Origin: Gymnorhina tibicen
Lineage: Eukaryota; Chordata; Aves; Passeriformes; Artamidae
Assembly: GCA_013399875.1 (NCBI GenBank)
Contig: VXAZ01000263.1
Coordinates: 2,233,262 to 2,297,261, forward strand
Reading direction: 5' to 3'
Length of the DNA stretch: 64,000 nt
The notes under the pieces are model-generated. The model was given only the letters and a program-made list of their open reading frames with translations, searched no databases and was not told the origin of the DNA. The translations under genes and the position numbers were made by a program. This document shows, piece after piece, positions 1 to 12,680 of this stretch (its first letter is position 1; each line of letters opens with the position of its first letter).

Positions 1-3000
1 GATAGAAACATTAGGCAGTTTTATTAAAGGTGTAGTTTGAAGTGTACTGATATTAATTGCATGTATTATGGGGCAAGTATCATTTTGTGTCATAGCCATC
101 TCCTCTATTGCTTACTGTAAAGTTTGTAAAAGCTGCAAGATTGCTTTCTCCTAGGGCTGTTGGTTTCTTTTACAAAGAGCAGAAGCTGTACTACCTTGAT
201 CTTTTACATTGTACTGGCGGCCAGCAAATTCCAAATTCAAACCTTTCTTTAATTTTCACCAATATGACATAAACGGACATTGCACATAAAAGGCTGAGCC
301 ATTGCATATGGCTCCTGGTATAAAGAGTATTACAGTAACAGAAATGCCCTGGTAATAAATTTATGTGAATGGTAACCATGTGTCTCTGAATGCCTCCTGT
401 TTCTCATTCAAGTTAAACGTTGCTCTATCAATACTTGCCAGATATCTTGCACTCTCATGTCTCTGCAATACTTTTAAGCCTTTTGATGCCTTTCAGTTTT
501 TGAAGTTATCGTATTATTTTTAAGATCCTTAAATTAGGTCATAACAAAAATATTTCTATTTATCTAATCCATTTCTCTGTCTTCAGACTGCTTGGTGCAC
601 TGGAGCTTGTAATAAAGTAGAGAGATTTAAACTGCTTCCTTCGGTATGAGGAGAAAATACTCTGAAAATCACAAGTTTCCTTTAAAAAACTAAAGCTTTT
701 TCGACTGACTGCAGTGTGATGGGAGTGGCTGTGAATGATTAAACTTGCCTGCAGGGGGTAGGATTTGTAGGATGCAGAGCTAGTGAGTCACTATTTCCAA
801 TTTTTGAGGAAAAAAAAAGGGTGGGGGGAAAGGATTTCTGTAACTGTTGACTACTGTGGGTCAAAAGTGGAGTAAGTCTTGTGTCTTAAATCAGTTTTCC
901 GGATGCTTTGGTTCGATTCAGGTTGGAATCCAGTAGCCATCCAGTTGTCACTGCTCACAGAAAGAATGGAGGAGTTGTGCAGGTTTTTTTAATCACACCA
1001 ATTATCATCTCTTGTTAATCTCGTGCCCTGTTGGTCAAAACATGAGCACATTTCCCTTAGTGCTTGCGATTGTTCTCTTGTACGTGGTGAGGAGCCTGCT
1101 TAGGTGAGCAAGAGCAAACAGAAATTCTCTCATCACTTTCACACAAAGCTGCAGTTGCTGAGGGCAGATGATATTCACAGCTTGGAATCCAGGAACAAGC
1201 TTTCCAGGCACTGCTTTTGTCCTGGAGTGACTGTCCATCTAATCTCACCCATGCCCTGACTATTTAGCTAACACCTTTTGCTACCAGTTAGGTTGTTCTG
1301 CCTTCACTTCCAAGTCGCATTTATTCAGCACAATGGGTAGAGCTCCTAAGTAAAGATCTCGTTAGGAAGCAGTGAACCGATGAAGCATTTTGTCTGGATC
1401 CTGCTTATTTTGAGATAAGCAGTGCTTTTCTCAAACAAGGCCTGACTGTAGTCGACATCTATTAAAAGCACCCACGAGTTTAAAAACAAAAAAGGTCTTC
1501 TGGAATCACGTAGTCTTCTGAAATGTCTCAAAACTATTCAAATGCTGGCAGCCAGCATAAAGCCTTTGCCTGATCCTAATCTCCAGAATGCAACAGGCAT
1601 CACTGCCTGGCTATTTTCAGCCGATTCTGTGTACTGCCCATCTAAAACTAGAACAAAACTGTCACTGCTCTGCTTTGCTTTCCAGCCCAAACTGCTGCAA
1701 CAGCCCTGTCCTGCTATTTTTTTTTTTTTTAACCCTCTTCAGATGTTTAGAACAAAATCAGGCACTTCAACCCAAGGTGGGTTTTTTTAAGGTTGCAATG
1801 TTCTTTGGGCTGGAGAAGCATGCCATTTCTGTTGGCAGGCATTTTAATCCCGTATTTCCTGATCTTTTAATCAAATAAGCAGCTGCTTCAATAAGATATT
1901 TATTCATATTCGTAATTCCCATATACCCATCAGGTTTTCAGAACAAACCTGAATGTGTTCTGGAAGCTTTTGTGGGATTTAATCCCAGAGATGGTGATCT
2001 TCCATGGGCTACACAGCTCCATATTGTCACTTGTCTCTGTCTCCCTTCAGCTGGGGTCCTCCATCCCACATTTATGTTTCCTGCTTTGCTTTTCTTACTG
2101 TTCCAAACTCAACTTTGCCAGTCTTTACTTTTATTTGTACTTTCATTGCTTGGTGATGAGTTGTCACCAGTAGCTGTTGCTTGTGCTTTGGTTCTTTTTA
2201 CCCCCTAGGAGCAAGCTGACTACCCTGACACTGCTGGTGGACTACAGAACTATAGATTTTTCTCTATCTCACTTTGAAAAAAAAAAAAACAAAACAAAAA
2301 ACTAAAATCTAAAAATTAACTAAGGTCTCTTAAACTTCCTTCTAGAGAAGATGCTAAGGTCACAATAGTTGGGCTGTTAATTATGCCAGAAGCAGAAGTC
2401 CTTTAATTTTGTGTCATTTATTCTGACACATAATAGGTGATGGAACCTCTTTACTATGTGAATAAAAAAGAGGAGAAAAGTCTATGGTAATTTTTGTATT
2501 GTTAAGGAAAAGCTGGTAAAGGTGCAGGAGCACATAGGAGTCCTTGAGAAGAGAGAAAGAAAATTTCCAGCTTACAATACACAGGTCAGTGGAACTGGGC
2601 ACGGAAACACAGAAAGTATGAGGAAATGTAAGTTGAGAGATTTTGAGGTAAGCTGGGAAAATGTATGTGAGGATATAATGCTTACTAATAATGCATATTA
2701 TATATACACACACACATCAAATAATATGTGATCTATTATATAAAATTTTAAAAATTGAAGTCTGTTATGCAGTAGTAGAAAACAGAATGGTATGTGGTTG
2801 GAACCACCCGTTTCAAGGATCTTTATCTTGCCCTGTCCTGTCCTCACACATCAGTGTTTGGCAAAGCTTGGGAGGGACAAAGAGGGCAATGTATTTGGTG
2901 AACAGGGTTCTGAAAAGCTGAATTTGATGATTCGAGCAATATATTGAGACAAAATCAGTTGACCTGTCCACATCATCTTCCATGAATTCAGCCCTTGTAT

Positions 3001-3199
3001 TTCTCTAAAATTATTTTGTTGAATTTAGGTGTGGATTTGGTATCATCTCTTTTTTATATAAACCCACAGAATAAAGACATTCTAGGATTGATGTTTCATC
3101 CACCTGGTTCATATTAGACTTGTTACATCACTAAAATAGGATTTTATGGCTTTCCTACTATAACTGCATTTGAGTGCTTTTAAAAGCTTTTTTTTTTAA
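1..3199. other. Non-coding stretch, no gene seen
   Basis: AT-rich unique sequence with a poly-A run (2277-2289) followed by A-rich slippage and a small TA/CA repeat (2697-2716). Open frames are under 100 codons, overlap on both strands and resemble no family. At 2640-2651 a good plus-strand donor (GAG-GTAAGC) has no convincing acceptor. Confidence 0.7.
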
Positions 3200-3440
3200 A
3201 TTGGACATGATAATATTTGAGGCAGTATTTTGGCTAATTGTTTAAATCTGCATTTAGACAATTGTTAAAATGAATGCTATTTTTGTTATGTAATATTATA
3301 AACCACACATGCCCTATAGTCTCTTCTCTAATTAGGAAACAATTAAAATTACAAAACGTCTACTTCTTGACACCAAATTTTAATGACTTTATGCTTGAAT
3401 TGTATTACAGCAGCTCAGGGGAATGCTAATGGGACATTTT
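3200..3440. promoter_or_regulatory. AT-rich block dense in homeobox/POU-type motifs
   Basis: This block holds several TAAT-core motifs, including the palindrome CTAATTAG at 3328-3335, an AATTAAAATT just after it, TAATTG near 3236, and ATGCTAAT (an octamer-like POU motif) at 3423-3430. Clusters of homeodomain and octamer motifs in unique AT-rich sequence are a common feature of conserved developmental enhancers in vertebrates. High AT content alone also produces such motifs, and I cannot assess conservation here. Confidence 0.2.
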
Positions 3441-4399
3441 GATCTCTTTAAAAACTTCTATGAATGTCCATGTAGGAGCTGAAAATAAATATTCTTTCAG
3501 TCTAAATGATGACAGAGTTTAAGTACAAGGACTGCTCCAGACCTTGGTTGCCTCATTCTACAATGTGTAACATTCTACAGTGTGTAGTTGTCACAAGGTA
3601 GAACAGCACAAAAGTTGACTGACACTTTTTCAGACCCCTTAACAGAAAAGAATAGAATGTCCGACTCACATAATTGAATAGATCTCTAAAATATTCTGGT
3701 TTGGAGACTGAATTCCTATGCAGACCAAGCTTTTACATTGGGAAATAAGACTCACCAATATATTTCATATTTGCCTATGCACCACAGTATTCACAGCACT
3801 TTTTTATAATTCACTTCTGTTCAAGGTTTTAATTATATGTTAAAACACAAATACGTACAGGCCCAAATAATGCTCTTCGTGGACTGCTGATGTTTTTCCT
3901 TTTTAGATGATGGAAACTGCCTGGAGTCCTGAGACAATGAAAAGTTTCAAGACTTCAAGTACAAAATTCATGGAAGAAATACTGGAGTGTGCCCTCAGGC
4001 TGCTTATTTCATTCCCTCCCTTTCTTCCTCACAGAACAGATGTATCTTAGACCATGGTCTGAGCATCTATTGAAGTATTGATTGCACTTCTAATATAGGT
4101 TTTTGCCTTTTTGTTAAGGTGCATAGGTTGGACAGGAGTTGGGGGTGAAATTGAGGTCATGGTTCAGCCTTCTACCAGCTCTGTGACACTGCCCATATGG
4201 AGTCATGATTCATCCTTGCATCAGTTTTGTCTTCCAGTAGCTCTGAGAATGTCTGTGTAATAGCTTAGAGCAAGGGTGCAGTATTCATTAAAATGTTGCT
4301 CATGCCCAAAAGCCACAGGCAGCCTGACTGATCAATTCTCTCCAGGCTTCAATGGCACGAATTATATCTCTACTGTGTGGGGATCTTTAGTTCTCCTGT

Positions 4400-4457
4400 C
4401 TATATCTAATTCTCTTTTAGAGATATCTAATATCTAATATCTATATCTAATTCTCTT
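4400..4457. repeat. Duplicated 17-mer with ATATCTA-like internal repeats
   Basis: CTATATCTAATTCTCTT occurs at 4400-4416 and 4441-4457. The 24 bases between contain two more TATCTAA units, so the block looks like slippage of a short TATCTAA motif. Confidence 0.85.
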
Positions 4458-5946
4458 AAAATCTTCAACTGGATTTGATCTTTTCTCAGTCTTGAGGTAG
4501 ATTGGATTTACCTAAACTACAAGCACAGCAAAAATCAGTACTGGCTGACCACATTGTTTTAGTTTGTAGGGCAGATGGGATGCAAACTCCATTTTATACA
4601 TAGTCATCATTTACCCAGATGTGAAGGTCCACATATTCCTGTCTTTATTAAAGCACTTGGACATGGTAAGACATGGTAATCAGGGGCTTCATATAAATAT
4701 GGCTATTTCATGGCCTTGTTGGAGTTAATACCCACTCTGAATTTGTTGAAGTGGTTACTGTTATGAGAAGATTTGGTCTTGTACTTGAGCTGAAGCTGGA
4801 CAAGCTCCAATGGGTGGCTTTCCATGCCCCCAAAACCACAGTGTTAGGCATCACGTAGTTGCTTGGAGGACTGAGTTAACAGAAAGAAGAGACAACTTCA
4901 GGACTCAAGTTCTTTGATCCAGAATTTGTTATGGTACTAATTTGACTTCAAATCACGATCCTGTTTTATTGTCTGGGTGGATATCATTTTTACCCTTGGA
5001 AAAATAGGGGTTGCAGTAACTGTAGCAAGGATTTTAAGTTGGAAACCTGAGTTCTAATTTGTTTCTGACTGACAAATGAGAAGATCAGTGAATGATTTTG
5101 TAGCACAGAGTTGCTGTATTCCTTGTTTTCAGCAGCTCCAGAATCCTTTGCAGCCAAAACTGCTGTTGTCAAAGTTCAAGGACTCAATCCAAGAGATGTA
5201 GTTTTCAAATTCTTCCCAACTGGAAGCTGTTTTTCCTTTCAAAAAAACTCACATAGGAATGGAGGGTCTCATTTATCCCCCACAGCATTAAGTTCCCCAT
5301 ATTCTTACACCACACTTTTGCTACTTTGAGAGAGTCACTCTTACCAGGTGCATTACTAACAAGGTTGGTATATGAGCTAATATAATAAACTGCTCTATGT
5401 TCCATAGTCACAGCTGGGCTGCTCCCATACCTGACCCTCTCAGAGCTATTGCAGTGTGTCTAGACATGTCTTTGGATCGGTGTTAGTTGCCTACATGCAA
5501 TGGGAGCTCTGCATTCTCCTCCCTCATGCTTGCAAAATCTTCAGCTTTTTCCTCCTTTCCAACTTCTCTGATTGCATTCATACGAGGACAAAATTCTGTC
5601 ATTTCATCCTGCTTGCTTCTTCAGTATTGGCTGCCAGATAAATAGCGTGTGCTTCCTGTTCATTTGTTGTCTTAGACGCTGATTTTGCCTGTTTTAAAGG
5701 ACTTTAATGTTTGGCAAGGCTAATATTATAGTGACAGTTGTGTTCTTTCACCAAGTTCTTCGTCTTAGCTTGACTGCTTTTCTGTTCCAGGGGAGAGCAA
5801 TAACCAATTTTCCTTTTTTGCTTTCACTGCTCAGCTTGATGCTAATCTGCCGGCATTTCTTTCTCTGATCTCTTATTGTCTGCCCAGCCTCAGTCGTGCT
5901 TCCTTTATTCTGACAGCTGCTCCAGACTCGCCTTCTTTTATGTCCT

Positions 5947-6294
5947 TCACATATTTGTTTGTGTGTCATCTTTGTTGGTGCCTTTGATGTTTGGCATGAC
6001 CTTACTGAGATCTCTGCTTGAAGGAACTTGCCTTTCTAGTGGCCCAGAAGGCACTGAAGAAGCAAATGAAGGGGAGGAATCATCTGGAACCAGTGAGTTC
6101 ATGGGCTTGTTATCAGCAAATAGTTGTGCTTCTATGTCTTCCCCCTTTTCCACTGGACGGGACAGTGTGCCACTTCTTATGTTTTCATCCTACACCTTGC
6201 ATGCTCTGTCTGCATCTGCTCTGTCAAGAGTGACCAGGTGCCAAAATGGACTGGGACTTGTAACTGAATGTTTTCTTTGCTTTAAGCAGCTGGT
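5947..6294 (-). other. Coding-like degenerate stretch, possible retrocopy
   Basis: On the minus strand a frame is open for about 114 codons except for one stop near 6196. It then ends at 5947. Its second part reads like a disordered acidic and serine-rich protein region (EKGEDIEAQLFADNKPMNSL, then DDSSPSFASSVPSGPLERQV). Left of the stop, coding-like lysine-rich sequence continues in another frame to about 5748, which would need a frameshift. This pattern of internal stop and frame change without clear splice sites suggests a decayed processed gene copy or old mobile-element ORF. The opposite strand has an equally long but hydrophobic, less plausible frame (5876-6349). I do not recognise the parent gene. 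Confidence 0.22.
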
Positions 6295-9200
6295 GAATTT
6301 TTTTTCCCCATCATGTTACAAACTTGTTTTTAAGGACAAACATACTTGAGATGCCTTTCACGCTCTCTTTGCAAGATGCAAGTATTTTTTCCCCCCAAAA
6401 TACGAGGTATTAGATTTTAAAATACTGCATTTTTAGACCAATTGTGGTGTCATCCTGGAATTATAGGGGGGGTTCCAAAATTATATTTTACACAGTGAGG
6501 TTGGAATAAGCATCTCTTCACTGTGGTATTTTAAAGAATTGATGGGCAGACTTCTACATGCAATTCAGCATTTCATAATTATATTGTATTGAATTTAGAT
6601 TATTTGGTCAAGAAATGGGATTATGAATAAACTGGTGGAGTAACTGTATAGCCAGCTGCTTTGAAGTAGTGCTCAGTCATTTAATTTCACATGAATTTTT
6701 AATAATAAATCCACCCTGTTTATTGTATTAAATTCCACTTGGTGTGGATTCTTAGACCTCTGTGGTCCGTCAGTGACAGAAGGATTTTGAGACATGAAAC
6801 TGTTTACTTTCTGAAGTTTCGTTTGCTTTGCACTTCACTCGTTTTAATAATTAAATGATTGTTTAGTATCTGAGGTTGAGACTGGAAGCAGTTCTTTTTC
6901 ATCTGCTTCTCACCAGCACAGTTGAAGTTTCTCAAAAGAAAAGACATAAGATCTGAATACCCTAAACTATCCAAATTAGTGTACTTTTTCTTGGTGATAA
7001 ATAGCGCCCTGGAAGGTATCAGTTAATTCAGTCTTAAATCTTTAGGAGGTAATTTTGACAGGGTTCTGTAAATGTAGAAAGTTCAACAGAGTAACCAGAG
7101 AAAGGTTCCTAATGAAATCCTGGCTTTGGTGGTGAAAACGTCTGTCTAGTTTTAATAAAAGCTTGATTACGCTGCATTCATGAGGATTTCTGCAAGTCTG
7201 CCCTGATGACATATAAACTTTAAATTAGGCATAGTCAATAAAAGGCCACCTAATATGGTTTCATATTTTGAGAGGTTTCCCCATAATTGCCCCAGCTAGT
7301 TAGTCTGTTTTCTAACCGTTTTGGAATCTGCATGTGCTGAAAGAAATCATCCTGGGAGAGATGGAGCTTGTACAGCTTGTAAAGATGTGAAGTGACCTGA
7401 CAGAGACCTCCCCCCTGCTGCTTCCTTATTTAGTGACCTTCCACAAGTGATGAGACAGCAGCCTTCTCCCAGCAGCTGTTTTCTAAATTTGGTCTGACAA
7501 ATGGTATCATAAAGGTGACAGGTGAGGTTAAGAGATCTGATCAGAACATACTGATTTAACAGCCACCAAAAGGTACAAAAGAATATAAGGAAAAACAATC
7601 AAGTGCTGTCTCTTTATCATTGTATCAGTTTTCTCTGCATGGTCCCTTGTGAAAGCCTTTACTGATGGCTTTCAGCTATGTATCATTATAATACCTCCAA
7701 TAAGCATTACATAATAGGAAAAATATGCCACATTGAGCAATGAAACTGGTGTTAGCCAGTCCTGTGGCCCATATCAAAATGCTCTCACTAGTATTCCCTG
7801 TAACAACACTTCCTCAGATGTAATGGACTACAGCATATCATCAAGTAAGAGTTCATACATCTACTTTAATGTTTTTTGCATATCCCTGTTACAAGTAATG
7901 GCTGTGACTGCTCAAGGGAGAAAGAATCCATTTTTTCTCTCTGTAATAGTCCAGACAATTTTCAAGCATATCCTCTGCCATTGCTGTGTTTGCATGCCTA
8001 AATAGACAAATACTCTATGTGTTGGTTCTCTCAGGCACAGAGGAAGGGGAGAAAACATAGTGGTGATAAAACCACAAGAATTAACTAGAACAACTGGGTA
8101 GACAGTAGCAACTGATTTATATTGTTGGTTCTCTTCTGACAGTTCAGTAGATTACAAGTTGTCTCCTATTAATGGTGTGGTTTAGAAGAAGAAATTTGCA
8201 GAATAATTGCATCTGAGGTACTCTGAGTAGAGTGGCAAATCCTTATTTCAGAAGCACTTCAGATGTTAGAAGCTTTGAAAAGGGTCTTCTGTCTTTACTG
8301 TAGAGTGATATATCAGTATATATTTGGGCTGGAAATACAAAGATGTCATTAAAATCAGACCTGCTGACTTGATGTGTCAGACCTTCAGTCTAGGATAAGT
8401 CATGAATTCAGGTGCTTACCAGAAATGGAGCTCTTGTACTCAACTCCTGTCATAAAATTATTCTTAATTATTTGAATTCTCCTTACATTAGAATACTGTA
8501 CTCTCTAAGGTGCTAGCTGAAAAGAAAGTCCCTCAGGTATCTTTTTTTGGATGGTTATTTCCTGTGTTTGCTTACCAGCATTAAAGCATAGAAGTTACTT
8601 TCTGCATGGGATTGAAATGTTGCAAGCTCTCTACAGCTTACAGATTTTCAGTTATCATTTCAAAGAGTTTTGAAGACTATCATTACAGATACAGGTAGGC
8701 AGGTTATATGTAGGTTAGAGATCTTTTGTCATAAAGCTTTGGTATAAACAGAACACTGAAAAACTAATACATTCCAAAGATGTTGAGTTATAAAAGGCAC
8801 ATGCTTCTATGTATGAATGATAGTTTTGGCCAAAGGCAACATTATGAAGTGAGTATTAATGTAATGGATAATTAGATTTGCCACATTAATGACACAATGA
8901 ATTCTAGCACACAGGCATTGTAAAGGGGAAGGGAACTGGTGGCAGTGTAATGGACAGATGGACTTTGAAATGCGTGCAGTGAGCTGGAGAGGACCATTTT
9001 TGGTAATGATTTTTTTTTTTTTTTAATTTAAATTTTAGATAATTATCTGAGAGAGTAAATTGGCCCCACAGAATAAGTTATGAAGGATCCTTACTTAGGG
9101 AGGATGGAGAAAGGCATTACTCTGTAGCTACAAACAGGGTCCATCTGGCACTCAGGACCTGAAGAAAAGTTGAAAGTTGTATCTGTAGCCATGCATGGTG

Positions 9201-9489
9201 TTTGCATACAGTGTGGGAATGATTTATTCCAGCTGGCTGAGAAGCTCAGCATCTGCAGAATGCTCATGGGTCATCACCTTTAAGCATAAACAGGCACCCA
9301 TCATGTGCTCAGGCCTTGCTCTGCTCCTGCCAGGCAGAGGGGTGGGAAGGGCAGCCCATGGGCCATGAGTGCATCACAGTAGTGACTGCTGTAAACATTT
9401 ATGTCTCCTTCAGCCTGCATATGGGGAAGCAGGACATAACAGAAACCCAGCTACAATCTTATTTACCCAGTCAGCATGTTTTAAGATAT

Positions 9490-9492
<3 letters not shown>

Positions 9493-9547
<55 letters not shown>
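9493..9547. repeat. 55-base poly-T run
   Basis: Uninterrupted T from 9493 to 9547, much longer than any other homopolymer in the window. It could be the poly-A tail of a minus-strand retrocopy whose body would lie to the right, an expanded homopolymer, or partly an assembly artefact. I saw no recognisable gene copy to its right and no clear target-site duplication. CR1 and TguSINE1 do not end in poly-A, so they would not explain it. Confidence 0.95.
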
Positions 9548-9550
<3 letters not shown>

Positions 9551-12500
9551 TTTGTCAAGTGCATTTTGGGTACAGTGGGAAATTTATAGTGCAGTGTTTG
9601 GCAGCAGTTGTATATTTTGAGGATGGTGCCATGAGAAACAGGATGCCCTGGTCCTACCTTGTTTAAATGATCTTTCTAGGTTTTACTGCCATGCTCAACA
9701 CCATGGGATGCAAGCGCTTCCCAAGCCCTCTGGCCTGCAGAGGCAAGGGCTGGGTAGGCACTCCGCCTTATGTTTCTTAGGGATGGAAGTTAGAGGCCTT
9801 CTGCTCTGTACCTTGGAAGAGTTTTTCCTGATACAGCAGGGTTTTTTGTTGCCTGGGTTCTGAGGCAAAACACCTTAAAAGTTGTTGGCAAAGTGACCTC
9901 GAAGAAAATCGCATCAGGTACTGTACTGGGGGATGACACAGTATTAATGTGTTGACCTAAACTTGAAATCCCAAGGTGGAATAGGGTGGTGGCTGTGTAA
10001 GAAGCAAATTAACCAACCAGTGTTATTAAGTGCCTTTGTCCAGGGCATACTGGGGGGCCAGTCAAGATCTGGGTGCTGCTTTACTAAGCACAGCTCAAAT
10101 TTGAACAGGCCTTGTCCCAGAGGGCTTGTGGATGGTATCAATGGAAGGAAAAATGTGGGGAATGCAAAAGTAAGAGCAACTGTGCTACACATGTGAAATC
10201 AGATTAATGTTATGATTTTTTTTGTGTTAGCGGGGAAAGAACATGCAAGAAGGAAAGGCTGTTTTAGAGAAGAGGAGGACAACCAGAGAGAATGAAGGCA
10301 GAACAGAAAAGAGCAGAGCATGTGGTTAATGGAGCCAAGAATAAAATAATGAAAGAGGGCACAGAGGTTAGAGCAGGCAGAGAAATACCATGTTTAAGTA
10401 AGGAATAAGGGTAAACCTCATGCTTGTATTACACTGTAGATTTTGAAGAGTGCATCCTGACCTTCACTCCTACAATAGCTTCCTCTGAAATGTTGTGTTG
10501 GAAAGGATGGATGCTGAACTGTCCAAAGGACAAGCAGAACCTGCTCAAAGTAGCTGTGCCTGTTTGAAGAAAGCTTCAGCTTTGGCATGTCTAGTCACTA
10601 GATGGGTCCAGAAGTAGCTTTCCTTTTTCTTCCCAACCTCAAATCCTTCACAATCAGAATTCCTATACTGCAATCATGCTGTTACAAGAAAGCTGCAGAC
10701 CTCATGTATTGTTCCTGTGTTGGCTGCAAGAAGAACTGGACCTTTCTGTAGACACCACTTTCACTGAGACTAGGAACCAACTACTGTCCTACCGTCTGTC
10801 CCATGTCTACATGCCCTCACCCCTGGCTTTGGAGTCCAGCCCTTCACAGCTTTCTGTCTCTTCTGGGTTAGCTTGATCTTCCCATAGGATGAGTCCCAAA
10901 CTCTCCAGGTCCCTATGTGCCTCCAAACAAGCCCTAGCCTGGGCCTGCATCCCTTCCCAACTTACCCACCCCAAGATACATCCCAAGAAGGTGCTTTAGA
11001 CCTTTTTGTCTCTGCTGAAGGAAGGATTCCCTTCAGTAGTCAAAAAAGTAGAAACCCAGGAGACAGAAAAGCAGCACTTGATGTGGACTTTTGATTCAGA
11101 AACAGTTGAATGTTTTTCTGTGTGTTCCTGGCACTGTTGCCTCCTACGTAGGATGCTCAGAGATCCTCCACTGTACATGAGCAGCTTTGAAAGTGTGCCC
11201 ATAAGTACTTGCAAGGAATAGAGAAGGTAAGTTGTAAAAATCTGATGGCCAGTAATATTGGTGAGGGTGGGTGAATCTCAGGAAGAAATTTAAGGCTATT
11301 TTAATCTGTTTTGTCCTGGTCCCCCCTCCCATTTTGGCACCCAGAATTTATAAAATGAACCAAATTAGAGTGTTTCGGTATCTTTTTTTTTGGTATATGT
11401 GTAAGTTGAGCTTCTTCTCTTAGTGTACTGGAAAAACCATCTGCATAGTCTATGTCCTGGTCTCCCACAGCTCTATTTCAGTTGGGTAACACCACCATAC
11501 CAGGCCATTTTCAGCCTCCCAACAGTTGTCCTTGCCAGTCTGTTGCACAAAATGGTGTTTTTCACCCTTCATCAGAGATGGAGACGTGCGTGTTGCAGCA
11601 CTACAATAAATAGTAAGTCAGTTTGTTTTCTTAACCTTTGTCCATCTGTATTTCAAAACTCACAATTTATCTAGTAACTTCATCAGGAGGCTGGGATGTT
11701 TCTAAGGCAGCGTAAGCAGAGATACCACGTAGCTGAGTTGGCTGGGAGAGCATGACTAATGGATATGAGAAGATCCACCATGACTGGGGTTTTAACTCCC
11801 AGATTTCCAATGGGAACTTTGTGAACTGAAAGCTGCCATCACCTTCCAGGCTGTGTTCTTGCCCTTGGTGTGCTGGGACCTCTCTGACTCGGGGCTCAGC
11901 ACACACCCCACTATGTCCTCTTCCAGCCAGCCCATGGTTTTCCTCCCTCAGCTGTGTGCCTGCTTCAGCTCAGGTGCTTCTGTCCCATAGTGACAGACAC
12001 AGCAGAGAGCTGCAGTGCAGGTCTGTAACTGGGGATATCTCTTAAATCTTTGCAAAGGAACAAACGGCTCATTTAAAATATAAAAGTGAACATTACAATG
12101 AGTGCTATGACAGAATGCATTTTTACTTTTGCTTTTATTAGCCCTGAATGGATTTAGTAATGTTTCCTTTCTGTTTTTATTTTGGTGGTTCTTTTTTTAC
12201 CTTGTCTATGCAAGATTACTACATTCTATGAATATATAAATTCAGCCTACAAAGCTGAACTTGTACACGTATTAGCAGTGGGAGAGTTGGGGTTTTTTGA
12301 GTTGGATGTGTGTGTTGGGTTTAAAGTATCCAGTCTTCTGGTCTTGAAGACATTTGGAATGGGATTCTTTCTTCCTCCATGCATATTCTGTTCAGCAGGT
12401 TGACAGTCTGATATTGGTTAGGGCTTTTAGATGCAACAGGAGTAGAGCTAATAAGAAAATAATGAGCTGGTGTGTATTTGTGTGCTGTGCTGCTCCCTAC

Positions 12501-12648
12501 TGAATTGTCTGACTACCAAATACATTAAGGAGTTAACAACTGAGAGGTGTTCTTCTGGAGGGGTGCTGATGGAGCCTGGTAGTTCTACAGCTGAAGAGCA
12601 GGGGTTTAGAACCAGCTGTGCCAGCATGAGAAGTTTCCTCTCTCTATC

Positions 12649-12680
12649 CTTATCATAGATTATGATAAGAATTATCATAA
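12649..12680. repeat. 21-bp perfect palindrome with GATA-type cores
   Basis: CTTATCATA, a GAT spacer and TATGATAAG form a perfect inverted repeat at 12649-12669. A third related copy (TTATCATAA) follows at 12672-12680. The arms carry TTATC/GATAA, the GATA-factor core, in alternating orientation, giving three GATA-like cores in 32 bases. It could be a regulatory cluster or a chance AT-rich palindrome. Confidence 0.6.

Larger units (their letters stand above)
3441..9492. other. Non-coding stretch, no confident gene
   Basis: Unique sequence. A plus-strand acceptor (TTTTTCCTTTTTAG, ending 3906) is followed at once by ATGATGG and 47 open codons to a stop at 4048-4050; it could be a terminal exon of a non-coding RNA or chance. 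The coding-like minus-strand stretch near 6 kb is listed separately. Two small minus-strand donor sites (8413-8418, 8569-8574) have only very short possible exons. Confidence 0.6.

Noticed and set aside
5876..6349. 157-codon plus-strand open frame
   Set aside because: Its hydrophobic translation mirrors the purine-rich minus-strand frame that looks more coding-like. Treated as a shadow.
9316..9666. 116-codon frame with a long phenylalanine run
   Set aside because: The phenylalanine run is just the poly-T tract translated.
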